NCBI GenBank assembly: GCA_905178155.1
Contig: CAJINV010000002.1
Coordinates: forward strand, 1,704,922-1,768,921
Source of the DNA: Amoebophrya sp. A120
Lineage: Eukaryota; Sar; Dinophyceae; Syndiniales; Amoebophryaceae
Direction of reading: 5' to 3'
DNA length: 64,000 nucleotides
Shown: positions 31,006 through 42,900 of the stretch, piece after piece
Position numbering within the stretch: the first letter of the stretch is position 1
Layout: every line of letters begins with the position of its first letter
The notes under the pieces: model-generated
What the model was told of the DNA's origin: nothing
Database searches by the model: none
Seen by the model: only the letters and a program-made list of their open reading frames with translations
Translations under genes and position numbers: made by a program

Positions 31006-34000
31006 TCATGCCAAATCTTCCAAATCAGAATAGTCCTCACCAGCCAAAACATGCGGCAAAAGCTTCTCGCAGTCCTCCAAACTCCGCTTTGTCGGGTCAA
31101 TGTTCAGAATACACCGCAAAGATTTTTCGTACTCCCAAGGCCTCACCGCGTCTTCGCTGGTCCAGGAAACCAGTGGGAGGTGCGACTGCTGCGACGACGC
31201 TATCCCAGAAGACACGCCAGACAAGTGTTGCGGATGGATCGGGTTTAACGCCGGTGTGTTCGTAGGGATCACGTGGTTCGCTCGAGCGTGGGAAAAATCG
31301 AATTCATAAGGGACTTTCTTGTCCAGACAATTTTGAACCTCCTTCGGGGTATTCAAAACCGCGAGCCAGTGCTCTAGTCTCTCCGCCTCTCCTTCATTCT
31401 TCGCGCTTTTGGTCAAATCGGTGCCGTTGGTGAAATTGAGTGTTTCGTTGAGTAACAAAAGCACCTCCCCGTAGTCGTCCTCCAACAAATCATCAGCTGT
31501 TTTGTTGAAAGCTTGCTGGGTATTTGTTTTGTTTTTACTCTGCTTGGCCGACGATGTTGTGTGAACCTCTCCCGGCTGCTTCGACCCGGGGGCGAGTTTT
31601 GCTGACCCAGGAGGCCCACTCGCAGGAGCTACTGCTGGAGTGTCGGTGATCACCTTCCCTGTATCCGCGTCGATCTCCACAATCTTCCCGTGCCTCTTCA
31701 CCCGTTTTCGCACCACACGGTCCTTCAAAAGAGCCGGATCCTCCACGGGAGAATCCGACCCAGAGCCATCCGAGGGGTCGGGTGAGCTCTGGTCGGGAGT
31801 GCCTTCGTACTGGTTGTCTGGATTGTTTTCGTAAGATTGATACTGGTGTTCCATCTCCATGTAGGAATCGTGTGCATGACAGCTTGTTCCGTTTGCAATT
31901 TTCGGTTTGTTCTCTTCTTCCGCTTCCATGAGCTGCTCCTGTTCCGCCTTTTCCCGCTCCTGCACGTGCTGCAACACAAGTTGCGTCGTGGGGTTCTGCT
32001 CAAGGCCGAAGATCATCTTGTAGAGGATAATCCCGCAAGCCCAGTAGTCAGATTTCTCGGTAACTGGGTTGAAGGAAAAGTTGCAGGAGTCCTGTTTTGA
32101 TAGCGATTTAGATATTGAAAAATGCATTCAACGTAGTACGTCGCATGCGAGGTAAAAATAGCATGAGAATCTTGTCCAACAGTGGGAAAACTGCATTGCA
32201 AATTTTGAAAAAACTTGAATACCTCCGGCTCGTCGTCGCTATCGTCGTCACTCCCATCGCCGTCTCCTGACCCTTCCTCACCGTCGTCAGCTTCTTCAGA
32301 TTCCTCCTCAGCCTCCTCGGATTCCTCCTCCTCTTCTTAAGGTATGGATTGCAAAACAGCTACACAAAGTTAGGGCGAGTTTTGAGTTTGCCATGCACTG
32401 ACTGTGGCATTGCAAATGCAAAAAAAGCTGCAAAAACTACGGACATACGCACAATTTTTCGCATCACAAATTCCGCATCGTTAAACTGTGTAGCCTAGTT
32501 TTGCATTTGGATACCTTCCTCATCGTCCTCGTCCTCTTCCTCACTCTGCACCGCAAACGGGATTTTTACCCTTTCCGGCTCGACCCACTGGATCTTGTAC
32601 AAACAGCAGTCCTTCCCCTCCCTCCTACAAGCACCCAAGTCGATCGTCTTCAGCGTATCGCTACTTCTGCAATACACAAAGTTTTCAATCGAAACATCGC
32701 CGTTTAAACACCCAACCCGTCTATGCACCTCCAACGTTCCGTGGATGATCATCTTGAAATACCGGGGAATGTCAAACGTTTTCCCGTGCTGCTTGTTCTT
32801 CAGCCAATCGCTCATGTCGCAACTCCCCAACTCCATCACGAAAGCACGCAAGTTTTGGCTCGGAACGACATAACTGCAGACTAAGCCGATGATGTACTTG
32901 CACCCTTTCTCCGCGGCGATTCTGAGAAATTCTAACTCCCGCTCGTACTCCTGTGTTTCCTCCGCAACGTCTTTCGCCGATTTCGGTTTTTTGTTGAAAT
33001 GTAGGGATTTCCGGACCCCGAGGAGAATACGGGTGTGGTTGTCGTCTCCATTGTCGGTGTTCTGGTGAGTGGAGCTGTTTTTTTTCTTCAAAACTTGGTT
33101 GTAAGACCCATTTTTTACGGCGTAATGAGATGCATGGCCACCGTTTCCATTCCCGTTTTTGTGCTTCATGCTGTTCCGCATTTTGTGTTTCGGTTTGTTC
33201 AAATCGAGCAACGCCTTGTGCGCGTCCTCGTACCGTTGTAGTTTGTCCGGAGAGATTAAACTCTGAAGGTTGAAGTTCTTGTAATCGCCGAGCTTCTCGT
33301 CATTCTCGTCCGTGTCAAGTTTTAGGAGAATTTTGTCCACGGTCGCGATGGACTGCAAATCCTCCGTTACCATATCATCGTGGTCGAGATCTTCCACCGT
33401 TTCTTGGAAGGTGGTTAAAACGGTCATGTCCACCTTCTTCCTGATTTGTGGGATCACGGCAGAAGCAGTTACCGGAGCATCTACTTCACCAGCGGTTTTC
33501 GTCATTTTGGGACTGTCAACCGCGGGAGGAAGACTGGTGGTTTTCTGCATCACTGTGTAGTCGAAAGACGCGGGCTGCGCCGGGCCGATGTGGTGTAAGT
33601 TTGTTTCGGAGGGGTGGTTTTTGAAATGGAATTCGCTGTTGTTGTTGTAGTTGTTGTTCACGTTATGCAATAACATGTCGTTGGAGTTGGTATTCACCGC
33701 ATTGTTCAGAATGATTTCCATGTGATCACCACCGCTTGCCCCGGCCGGCCTTTTGTTCGGGCTCTGCTTCCCATTCCCGTAGTTTAAAGCGTTGTGAAAA
33801 TCAGCGAGCTTCTGACGTGGTGAGACCTCGTTTATTGTCGTGCTGTACATAGCAGATGAGCTGTTGTGATTGTCATTCCCAGATGAAACGACACTCACGT
33901 AGTTAAACTCCGGATTCTGCTTCGTATACAATGTATACTCCGCCCCATTGCTTCTCCACCCGGAGCCTGCTTTTGTCAAATGCTGCCCGGCCGTCTCCTT

Positions 34001-37000
34001 CTCCACCAATTTCGACTGCTCGTGCGCGTTTTTACTTTCAATCGGGTGGTGAGACGTTTTCACGTGCCCATAGATTGTCATGTTGGACAGTTTGCTGAAT
34101 CTCAACCTCGTCTGCGCCCCCACCCAAGTCCAGCTTGGCTCAATCCTCGCTTGCGCGGCCGCTTTCCAGTGAACTCTGCGTAAGTTTTGTTTCTTCCTTT
34201 CCAGAGCGGTTAGATAGCAGTACGTGTCAGAAGTGTTGTAACACACTCTATACCCGTTCTCCGTTTCCCGGAAGTGCTGCGCCGGGACTCCGCAGACTTG
34301 GCAACAATGCAAAACCGGTCTTGCAGCGGTCACGTTATGTGGAATCATCAAACCATGCGCCAGCAACGGATTCATCCTCGCCAACAACGTCGGCTGCATG
34401 AAAAATTTCAGATTCTCCCTTAGTCTCAACAAATGCAACGTCGTCTGCTCCTTCAGCAACTCATTGATGCTCATCCTCTTCTGATTCTGCTGCGGAGTGG
34501 CCAAAGTCGTTGTGCTTTCAATCCTTCTTTGCTTGCTATGCTCCTGAATCTGCTCTTCGGATAAGGTCCTTGGTAAATGCACCGCCAACGCCTTGGAACT
34601 CTCTGCTCCCTCCCGCGGCGACTTCATGTTGTTGCTCGCGTTTGAAGAAACTTCCCATGCGGATTGCGCTTGTAAACTGTTGTTACTGTTGTTCTGCGCG
34701 ACCAGTTGCTGCTGTTTCTTCACGTGGACTAAGTTCTGGATCCTGCGCAGAAAATCCCGCATGTGCTTGTCCTTTTTTGTTTCCGGATCATCGTGTTCTT
34801 GATGTACTAGACCCCCTCCAAATTCCGACCCCTGGCTCATCCTAGTACCACTGTTGCGAAGAGCAGCTGCAGCATCGTTATGATCGTTGTAATGACCACT
34901 GCTTTCCCCCGTGAACCGATTGTAAGAAACCCCGCGCTCCATCAAAGCCAAATCGATCCTGTTGATGCAAGCCGGCGGGACCACCGTCGGCGAATCCTCG
35001 TCCGCCAGCATGCTGCACCACAAAATCGACGCTTCTTCCGCGAGTAAAATTGCGTGGTCGTAATTCCGCTCCTCCAACTCGATCGTCGATAAATTCAACA
35101 AATTCCGAAAGCAATACGTCACCATCTGCCGGAAGAGTTGGAGTTCCCTCTCCTCAATCTGGTTCTTCGTGGATTTCTTCGTCGGAAAGAGCAATTTGTT
35201 CAACCGGGAGGACTGGAGCAAAAACTTCTGATACCGGGATATCAAAACTTTCCACTGGGTTAATAATTCCAGCAGTAATTCCCGGATTCCCGCCTGCTCC
35301 ACATCCAATTTTTGATTCATTGCAGCGAGCTGTTGTGTTTCCTTCGTCGATATGGATTGCAAATATGTCTGGGAGTCTGGAAACTTGTAATGCTGCGTTG
35401 GGAATAGGGAATGCTCTGCAAATGCAATGGTGCGCAGCCAAGCATGAGAAATGTCTGCGCTTCTTTGTGTTGCATTTTTCGCATGGCAAACTGCGTTTTT
35501 GCATGACAAACAAAAGGGCGTCTTCTTGGACACGCATCACAAACTTTTTTAGTCCTGCCAGACAAGCATGACAAACCTTGCATCCTTCCAGACTCAGACA
35601 TATTTGCAATGCATAGTCGACCCGGGTAGGGTAAAATCCTGCATCTCGTCCGGTTTGGAATACTGCTTGATATCCCCCATGTGGCGGGAGATTAGAGATC
35701 CGATCTTACTCGACGGGCTGGTTAAGAGGGAAGACTTGCTGCTGATCGGGCCAGTACCAGTACCAGCAGCCGCAGCAGCGGAATTCGACGCGACCAACTT
35801 CCTGCTGTGCTTCCGGAGAGAGATCCTGTGCTTCAACAGTAAGTGCTATGAGAGTGCACAACTCCCTCTCCCCCTCATTTGTAATGCAAAATACCCAATC
35901 TTCCACCCTGTGCCTCTTGACACGTTTAGCGTGACAAGTTCTGGAAGCCCAAATAGCACTACACTCCTTCGCAAATTTGTCATGCAAAACCTGCATTCTT
36001 GCTGGCACGTGTATTGCCGTTCATACTATACAAATGAGGGGGAGGGGGGGTTGTGCACTGTCATAAGTGCGTCAGCATGTGGTCTTCGTGCTTCAAATGA
36101 TCTAATAATCGTTCCAAAGTCTCCATGATCTGGGAATGATGGAGCAAAAAACTCGTCCCGGTGCCGGTGTCGAGCAAAGAATTGTGGTCGTGGATCTGCA
36201 GTTCGTCGATGTTATTTTTCTTGCTGTTCGAGGGGGAGCCGGATCTGCTGGTAGAAGAATTGTTGTTCGTCCCACTATTGATGTTCTTACTCCGCCCGCC
36301 ATTCGCTGCTCTCCGGACTGCGTCGGGTTTCAGAGACTGTAAAAACAGTTCCCTCCGTCTCTCTTCAATTTTCTTTTCCACCCGTTGCTGCACGCGTTTC
36401 ACCCGATTCCTGGCGTTTTGAAGTCGCTCTATCGACCTTTTTCCGGAAGATTTTTTCACGATAGTGTTCACTCGCTTGTTTTTCGGGCCAGGTTTCTTCT
36501 TCTTGTTATTTCCTGCCGCTGCACCGGGTTTCTTTCCTCGACCCATTGGCGTGTTCATTTTTTTCCCGCCTTGCTTTTGGTTCATCTTTTTCATCGCGGG
36601 TGGTGCAGCTTTCATCTTATTTCCCCTGCCCTTGTTTTTTCCCATCTTCTTCATCGATAAAGTTTTCTGCCGCTTCTCGTAGTGGATTCTTTCCCGGTGC
36701 TCCACGATGACGTCGGTTAGAGACTGCACTTCGGAAAGCAACGTCGTGAAGTCCTCCACGTGGTAGCAGTACATGGAGTTGTCGGAATATCGCAAGAAAA
36801 ACCTGTTTCACTGTGAACTTGTGATACAGAGGAAGCAGCATAAAAGTGTTTGTCTTGCTACACATGCAAGACGGTGACGGTGGCTTTTTAGCCGTTTTTT
36901 GCCTTCGGGTGCATGCATGGCAAATTTTGCCTGTCATGTCGAACTAACTTGTGATGCAAAACTTGCAACAAAATCCTCACCGTGAAATACTTTATTTACC

Positions 37001-37606
37001 GTGCGATACCGAATAGTCCACGATAAACCCGTACTCCTTCCACCTGGGATGCGTCAACGCAACCGCTTTCGCGAGTTTGTCGAATTTGGTGTTTTGCTGG
37101 GCCTGCTGTTGTTGAGAAATTGCGGAGGTTGCAGCTGTTCCCATAGCAGTCGCACTCGAAGACGACGCAGTACTACTCCCATTCCCGTGCGTCGTGACGG
37201 ATACCATCTGTTCCTTCACAATTTGGTCTCCCTGCAACTTCCGCACAGCACTTCTTCTCATCGAGTGCAACACGGAGTCCGATTTCGACATGTCCCCTTG
37301 TAACAACCTGACATTCTCCAAACTCAACTTAATGTTCCCCTGCCCGCGAATCACCGACTTGGATCCATCGACCTTGTAATTCTCCAATTTCTGAAACCGG
37401 ACGGAGATGCCCGTCCAAGTACCGCTGATCCAGAAAAAGCCGTAGTCCGCGGCGGAAAAAACCCGGTAATTCGTCGCATCGGGCTGCTTCCGTTCGAAAA
37501 AGAGTCTCCCCCCGTTGATCAAAATTTTATCCACGTGCGCCTTGTGCTCGGTGAAGCCGTGGGGGTTGAGAGATTGTTGGTCCGGGTTGAGGAGGTAAAC
37601 GTTCAT
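31006..37606 (-). CDS. Large protein kinase-like protein, 1,856 aa
   Basis: Six exons: 37606-37009, 36782-36066, 35841-35616, 35345-32515, 32335-32223 and 32091-31006. The total is 5,571 nt, exactly 1,857 codons. The N-terminal about 200 residues form an unrecognised domain (MNVYLLNPDQQSLNPHGFTE). Then comes a very basic Lys/Arg/Gly segment (KKMGKNKGRGNKMKAAPP), a helical region and long Asn/Ser/His-rich stretches. The kinase-like part is at about residues 1290-1530. It shows IIGLVCSYVV...FVMELGSCDMSDWL, a catalytic loop CLNGDVSIENFVYC (LNGD replaces HRD) and TIDLGAC (DLG at the DFG position). VEPERVKIPF follows, then an acidic Glu/Asp/Ser run in place of a compact activation segment, then EKSDYWACGIILYKMIFG. 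The last intron is GT-AG (32222-32092); the others are E2, H1, A8 and G1. Substrate and pathway are unknown; it may be a weak or pseudo-kinase. Confidence 0.8.
32343..32513. mobile_element. Introner-like element G1 (family G, 171 bp) with GT-AG ends
   Basis: Inverted ends TATGGATTGCAAAACAGCTA / TAGTTTTGCATTTGGATA with inner CACAAAGTTA / TAAACTGTG. No target duplication is visible. On the minus strand, GAAG|GTATCC (from 32514) and CTTAAG| (to 32336) provide canonical splice ends that keep the kinase-like frame. Confidence 0.75.
35351..35615. mobile_element. Introner A8 (family A, 265 bp)
   Basis: Left TATGGATTGCAAATATGTCT, right AGACATATTTGCAATGCATA. Both arms have the same extra base (GGGAGTCTGG / CCAGACTCAG). 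Perfect duplication GTCGA at 35346-35350 and 35616-35620. Excision gives PGSTKETQQLAAM. Confidence 0.93.
35847..36065. mobile_element. Introner H1 (family H, 219 bp)
   Basis: Inverted repeat of about 35 bp: TATGAGAGTGCACAACTCCC and TCTCCCCCTCATTTGTA, matched at the other end by GGGGGAGGGGGGGTTGTGCA and CTGTCATA. Perfect duplication AGTGC at 35842-35846 and 36066-36070. Excision gives MLTHLLLKHRISL. Confidence 0.92.
36788..37008. mobile_element. Introner E2 (family E, 221 bp)
   Basis: Left TATCGCAAGAAAAACCTGTT, right with GTGAAATACTTTATTTACCG and TGCGATA. Duplication CGGAA / CCGAA with one mismatch. Excision gives VDYSDNSMYCYH in the kinase-like gene. Confidence 0.87.
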
Positions 37607-39933
37607 TTTCGCGGTAGATCTTCGATGTAGTTCGATTTGAGAAATAAACAGAGGGCTGACAGTTGGATAAATTATGAGGATGTGTATAGTGCCGAAAAAA
37701 TACGAGAATGAAAAAATTACACAAAAACAACACTAAGTTCTCGAATAAATGAAATGGGGGGTCGTGGTGTTGAAACGCAAACGCCAGTAGCCAGAGGTTT
37801 CGACCTGCTGGGTCAAACCTGTATCGCAAAGAAGGAATTATTGGTCAACTATAGAAATACTGAAAACCTCCTCCGAAAACAAAACAAAATCTTACGGAAG
37901 GCAGAAGACCGATAAGTTGGAGCCGCGTGAAGAACCCCTGCGCAGGGGAATGAGACCGAAGCATGGCTTCGCAAATTCAAAAACCGATATTAATTTCGTT
38001 GCGTCATGAGCTGCTGCCCACTGCAATGAAGTAATCCGACCGGGTTGTGGCAGACACAATAATGACCGAGGAGCGGAAACAACAACTTTTGTGTGTTCTT
38101 TATCGATGAAGAACCGATCCGAAATACAACCGAATGTCGCCTGGCGAAGGGCTGCAAGAGTGATTTGTACAGCTAAAAAATGGGGAAGATGAACACGAAA
38201 ATCATTCGCGAAAAGAACAAATAGGAGCTGTTTTGTCTCTACAGCATCACTCAACATTTGATGGTAGCCGAATTTTTTTACGTTTCACTTTAGTTGTTAT
38301 CGGACGACCAGCAGATAGTACTCTATTAATACGCCACCGAATAAGACTGCAGCAGCGCTGATATTTTGGCCGACAACTGTTCCAGCGTATAGTAGTTTTT
38401 TCTTCCAACAAGAAGCGAATTTCAGGAATCCGAATCCTAAACAACAGAAAGAATTTGAAGGTGAACAACTCGTCGTGTGTTTTTGTTTTTCCCTATCTTC
38501 TTTACAACAGAATACAGCGGAAAAAAATAGACCTCTTAGAATCGAGAACTGGTTTTCATCTGAATTCTCAAAACATACCCAGTCTATTGCTTATTTTGCG
38601 GAAAGCTTGTAACGATATCAATGACAAGCACACCTCAAGCAGTGTGGCATTATGCGGTTTCGTGATTCGATTTCGAAGGCACCAAATCAATGAAATTTTA
38701 CAGAAAGTAGATCATTGGTGCGGCTCAAAAACAGATAAGAGTGAGGTAACAAATTCCTCCGTTAAGTTACCCGGTTCCCAACCGCCAGCCCGTTCCAGCG
38801 GATCGGACCGTTCCGTTCTCCGGATCCCGGATCCCGGGAACCGGGTAACTTAGCGTCCGGCGGCCGGCCGGACGCTAAGTTACCCGGTAACAAACTTAAC
38901 GGAGGAATTTGTTACCTCACTCTAATATCACGGAAAAAATAGTTCTAAATATTTTGATTCTATGTGTATGCGGATGCTGTCGTCTTTTAGGTGGGTGAAA
39001 CGGCTGCACACTGCGTGCAATATAACATAGTGCTATAAGTACCACTTGCACGATTTAGAACGATCATGACCTCTTGAGAGCAGGTAAAAATGCAGTGCGT
39101 TCGTGGCCCTGGCCCTTCTTGTAAATTGAAAAAAGTCGTAACATGCTCTATTCTAAACTCATCTCACGCTCCTTGTCGCCTGATAAGGCATGAGAGAATC
39201 GGGCCCACGAGTTGTAAACATAGAGATACTATATTTCTGGCATATTTCACTTTCTTTACATCGAGTATATCCCATATCCATGTTTATATCTTAATTTTTG
39301 TACTGCTATTCATTTGAAGATATCGCCTCGTTTATTACGTTTCTAGGTATCAGATCGTGCAGTTTAATAGTATAGTCGAACCGTCTAGCAGTAGCAGTCG
39401 AACCGTCTAGCGCCGGCCAAAATTGAAATTATCGAAGAAGCAATATTTGTCGGTGTTCATACATAATTATCAATGAGTTAAGGTGCAGAGGTGATAGAAA
39501 CATCCAGTTTCGATCAGATTTCAAAAAAATCGTGACCAATCTTTCTAATTTTAGAAGTAGGTAAGTAGCATGGTTCCATCACCACCTCGAGGACAAATGC
39601 ACCAGCAGATTACACCATGGCGCTTGTAACATTACGACGAAATCGGAAGCCAGTTACTCATCGGAGCTAAAATGATCTCGCGTTGAAAAAAAAAAATGAA
39701 AAGAGTAGGCAAAGCGATGGAATTATGTCCCGTTGTTGAAGGCCCTGTGAAGAGGACTCCTCTGAAGATGTTAAGACTATTCTGTCCCGCTGCTGAATTT
39801 CGTATAGTCCGTCGTGTCTATTTGATGTTGGCCGAAAAAGGAGTTGTACAGCTGTGAATTGTAACAATCTCCATGGGATATTATCCAAATCGCAGCGCCG
39901 AACGTCTTGAAATGTTTGTGTACTACGTATCAT
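37607..39933. other. Intergenic; holds a MITE, otherwise no supported gene
   Basis: This stretch lies between the 3' end of the Gln-rich gene and the start of the kinase-like gene. Apart from the inverted-repeat element at 38739-38922 I see only short compositional ORFs and ordinary-composition DNA. Confidence 0.6.
38739..38922. mobile_element. 184-bp MITE with 30-bp perfect ends and a central palindrome
   Basis: Ends GAGTGAGGTAACAAATTCCT then CCGTTAAGTT (38739-38768), exactly repeated as the reverse complement at 38893-38922. Flanking TAA at 38736-38738 and 38923-38925. Inside, 21-bp arms at 38841-38861 and 38867-38887 (CCGGGTAACTTAGCG...) form a perfect palindrome with a 5-nt spacer. Non-coding. 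Confidence 0.9.
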
Positions 39934-42900
39934 TCAGTTGTCATCGATGGAGGTGTTGCTCTCGAAGAGTGAGCTAGACACGCTTCTCCTTCTCGCCCGA
40001 TGTTGTGCTGCTCTTGTTGCATCTACTCGTCCATGCGTTGGTTCAATATCACCTGTTGGTTGTTCCTGCACCATCATTGGTTGATCAGCCTGTGCTGCGA
40101 GCGTTTCCGAGCGCCGGTGCAGAAGTTGTTGATACTGCATATTATCGTCTCCGAGTCGTGTTTCTTGCATCGGGCCTGCCAGGAAATCGGGTAAAGATGC
40201 AACGCCTGGCGGCCCTCCGGGCACAGCAACTATCCCCGGAGGCGGCTGCTGCACTCCTTCCGCCGGCCAAGACCACCCTACCAGCTCGTCACCGCGAAGC
40301 ATTTGTGGTGCTGCTGTACCAGCAACGAATGGCGGCTGTGGCGTTTGCAGGTCAACACCAAATACCACTTGTTCCCCCTCCGAACCCCCGCCAAAAGTCG
40401 GTCGGTCCGCCAACATCGGCCTATTCTGCTGCTGGTGTTGCTGGTGGTGGCATTGGGGCCCGAAACCATTCCCGCCCACATTCACTCTCAACGACGACCC
40501 TTGGCTTTGCGCACCCCCAGAGCCGTTGCTGTCTTGCGATAGAGGGGCGACAGCGCGGTAGTGCCCGGGCGAGGGCCGGGAGCTCGCGCTCGAGCCGCCG
40601 CTTTGGTACCGGGCGAATTCGCCGGAGTTATTGGGGTGGTAAAACGGGTCGCTTTGTTGCTGCTGGAGCTGCAGTTGCTGCTGGAGCAGATGATGTTGCT
40701 GTGCCGCGGCAAATAGCGCTGCATTTGGATTTTGCTGTTGACCGCCGGGGAATGGATTCCCCAGTGTCACTGGCTGCACGTTCACCCGCATACTCGACAT
40801 AGAGTTGGATGCTCCGCTATGAACTGCAAAAGCATCGTACTCGTATAAATGCATTACAAATTTCCTCAGCATGAGAAATAAAATTTGCAATGCTGATTTG
40901 CCTCAAGAAAAAAACTTGTGATGCAAGGCTTGCATTTATACGAATACGATACTTTTGCACAGGATATCCGCCAAGGCTAGAGCCATGCGACAAGGGCGGC
41001 GAATGCGGTCCGGCGGGGTAATACCAAATGTAAAAGTGTCTGGGTCTGGAAGAATGCAACTTGTGATGCTGCATTTGGATTCCAAAAAAATCTGTATTGC
41101 ATGAGTACCAAAGGGAACGTAATTCTTGCTACGCGGAGAGGGCATTTGTCATGCGGAATAGGCATCAAGAAGCTCTCAAAAAATCTGTGATGCTAGGGCA
41201 TGCACCACAGACATCAGGGCTCATGCAAAACGTGCATGACAAGTGTCAGAATCTTCCAGATCCAGACATTTTTACATTTGATAGGTAAGCACCTCCACCT
41301 CGTTGCGAGTGCCACGAACTGTTTGCCGAGCCAGAAGTGCTGGTTAAGTGTCGGTTGGTTCCCCGACCACTGCCCCCGGAGTTGTTCCCGCCGAGGGAGG
41401 GCACCGGACCTTGCCGGCTGGAAGCGGCAAAAGAGTTCCCCCCGGAGGAAGAGCTGGTGCCTTGGCCGGCGGAAAGATACGACTTCCCGCTACTAGACCC
41501 CAACCCGGAGCTGCTATGCGACCCCCCGGACTGAAAAAAGTCCCGCCGAATCTTCTGGCCCTGCTGTCGGCTTTGCGTTGGTGCGGAACTACGCGGCGGC
41601 CGGTATTGCGGGCCCGGTGGCCCCGTATGTACAACCGTGCTAGAAGCCACTCCTCTCGGGGCGGCCGCGAGGTCAAAACTCGACCCTGTAGGACCTTGGG
41701 AAGAAGATGATCCGCCGTGGTTTACCATTTCGTGCTGATGTCCACCACCACTGCTAGAAGCAGCAGTGGCGCCTGCCGGCGTGCCCTTTGATGTAGTCGA
41801 CGTCTGAGCAGGTCTGTTTCGATCTGACCCGTGGCTTGATCGGCCGGCGTTATTTGATGTTCCAACTACACCGGAAAAACTTCCCGGCGGCGAAACCACC
41901 CCGCCTTTCTGGTGGTATTGGTGCGCATTTTTCGCTCCGCGCCTGGTTCTCTGATGCACTCCTTTCCCGCTACCCGGAGGGGACACGTAGTGATGTTGCC
42001 CTCCGTGTTGCTGGTGCTGCTGCCCCCCATCGTACTGGGTCCCCGGCTGACTGGCCGGTGGGGAAATGTATCATACGAAAAAAGTGTTTCACTGTAAGGA
42101 TTTTCCAGGTTTTGCATCACAAGTTTGTTCTACATGACAGAGAAAATTTGCCATGCAAGGTTCCTAAGGGAAAACACAGCTAAAAATCCATTGTCTTGCA
42201 TGTGTAGCAAGACAAACACTTGTGAGATACATTTTCTGCATTACAAGTTTACAGTGAAACAGTTTTTTCTGGCGATAAAATGCGCATCGCCTCTAATAAG
42301 TCCAACGCCGCCATGGCTTCCTTGGCACTATCGGTACTCGGTGGGGGTCGAACCCGAAGCTGCTGTCCGAACTCTTGACTACCGCTGTGGGGGTGATAGG
42401 CGGACCCGCCGAAAGTGCTAGTACTTGAGGGTGGCCCGGAATGAGGCGGACGGAAGTAGGGAAACAGCTGTGGTTGGTGCAACATCGTGCCTCCATAGTA
42501 CACAGGCGGGGGATTATCAATTGCAGCGGCTGCAGCTGCAGCAGCACCTTCGTGTGGACCGTGCGGTAGCTGTTCCATGGTAGGGTTGGGAGGCAGAGGC
42601 ATTGGGTTAATATTTTGTAGAAGACCTGGCTCAACATCTTGCAAGAACGGTTGTTGATGTGCAGAAGGTGTTGCTGCTTGTGCACCGGCAGCTCCGCCCC
42701 ATGCACCGCTAGAACTACCCTCATTTTCCCACAGTCCGCCGGTACTCAACATGTCCCGCATTTCGTAGGGGATGTCGCTCATGGCACTTGTTGGAAGATG
42801 GTGCTGTTGCGGCTGCTGCAAAAATTGCTGTTGCTGCAGCACTTGCTGCTGCTGTAAAAGCTGTCGCTGCAGTTCTTCGTGCTGGAGCTCCTGCTGTTTC

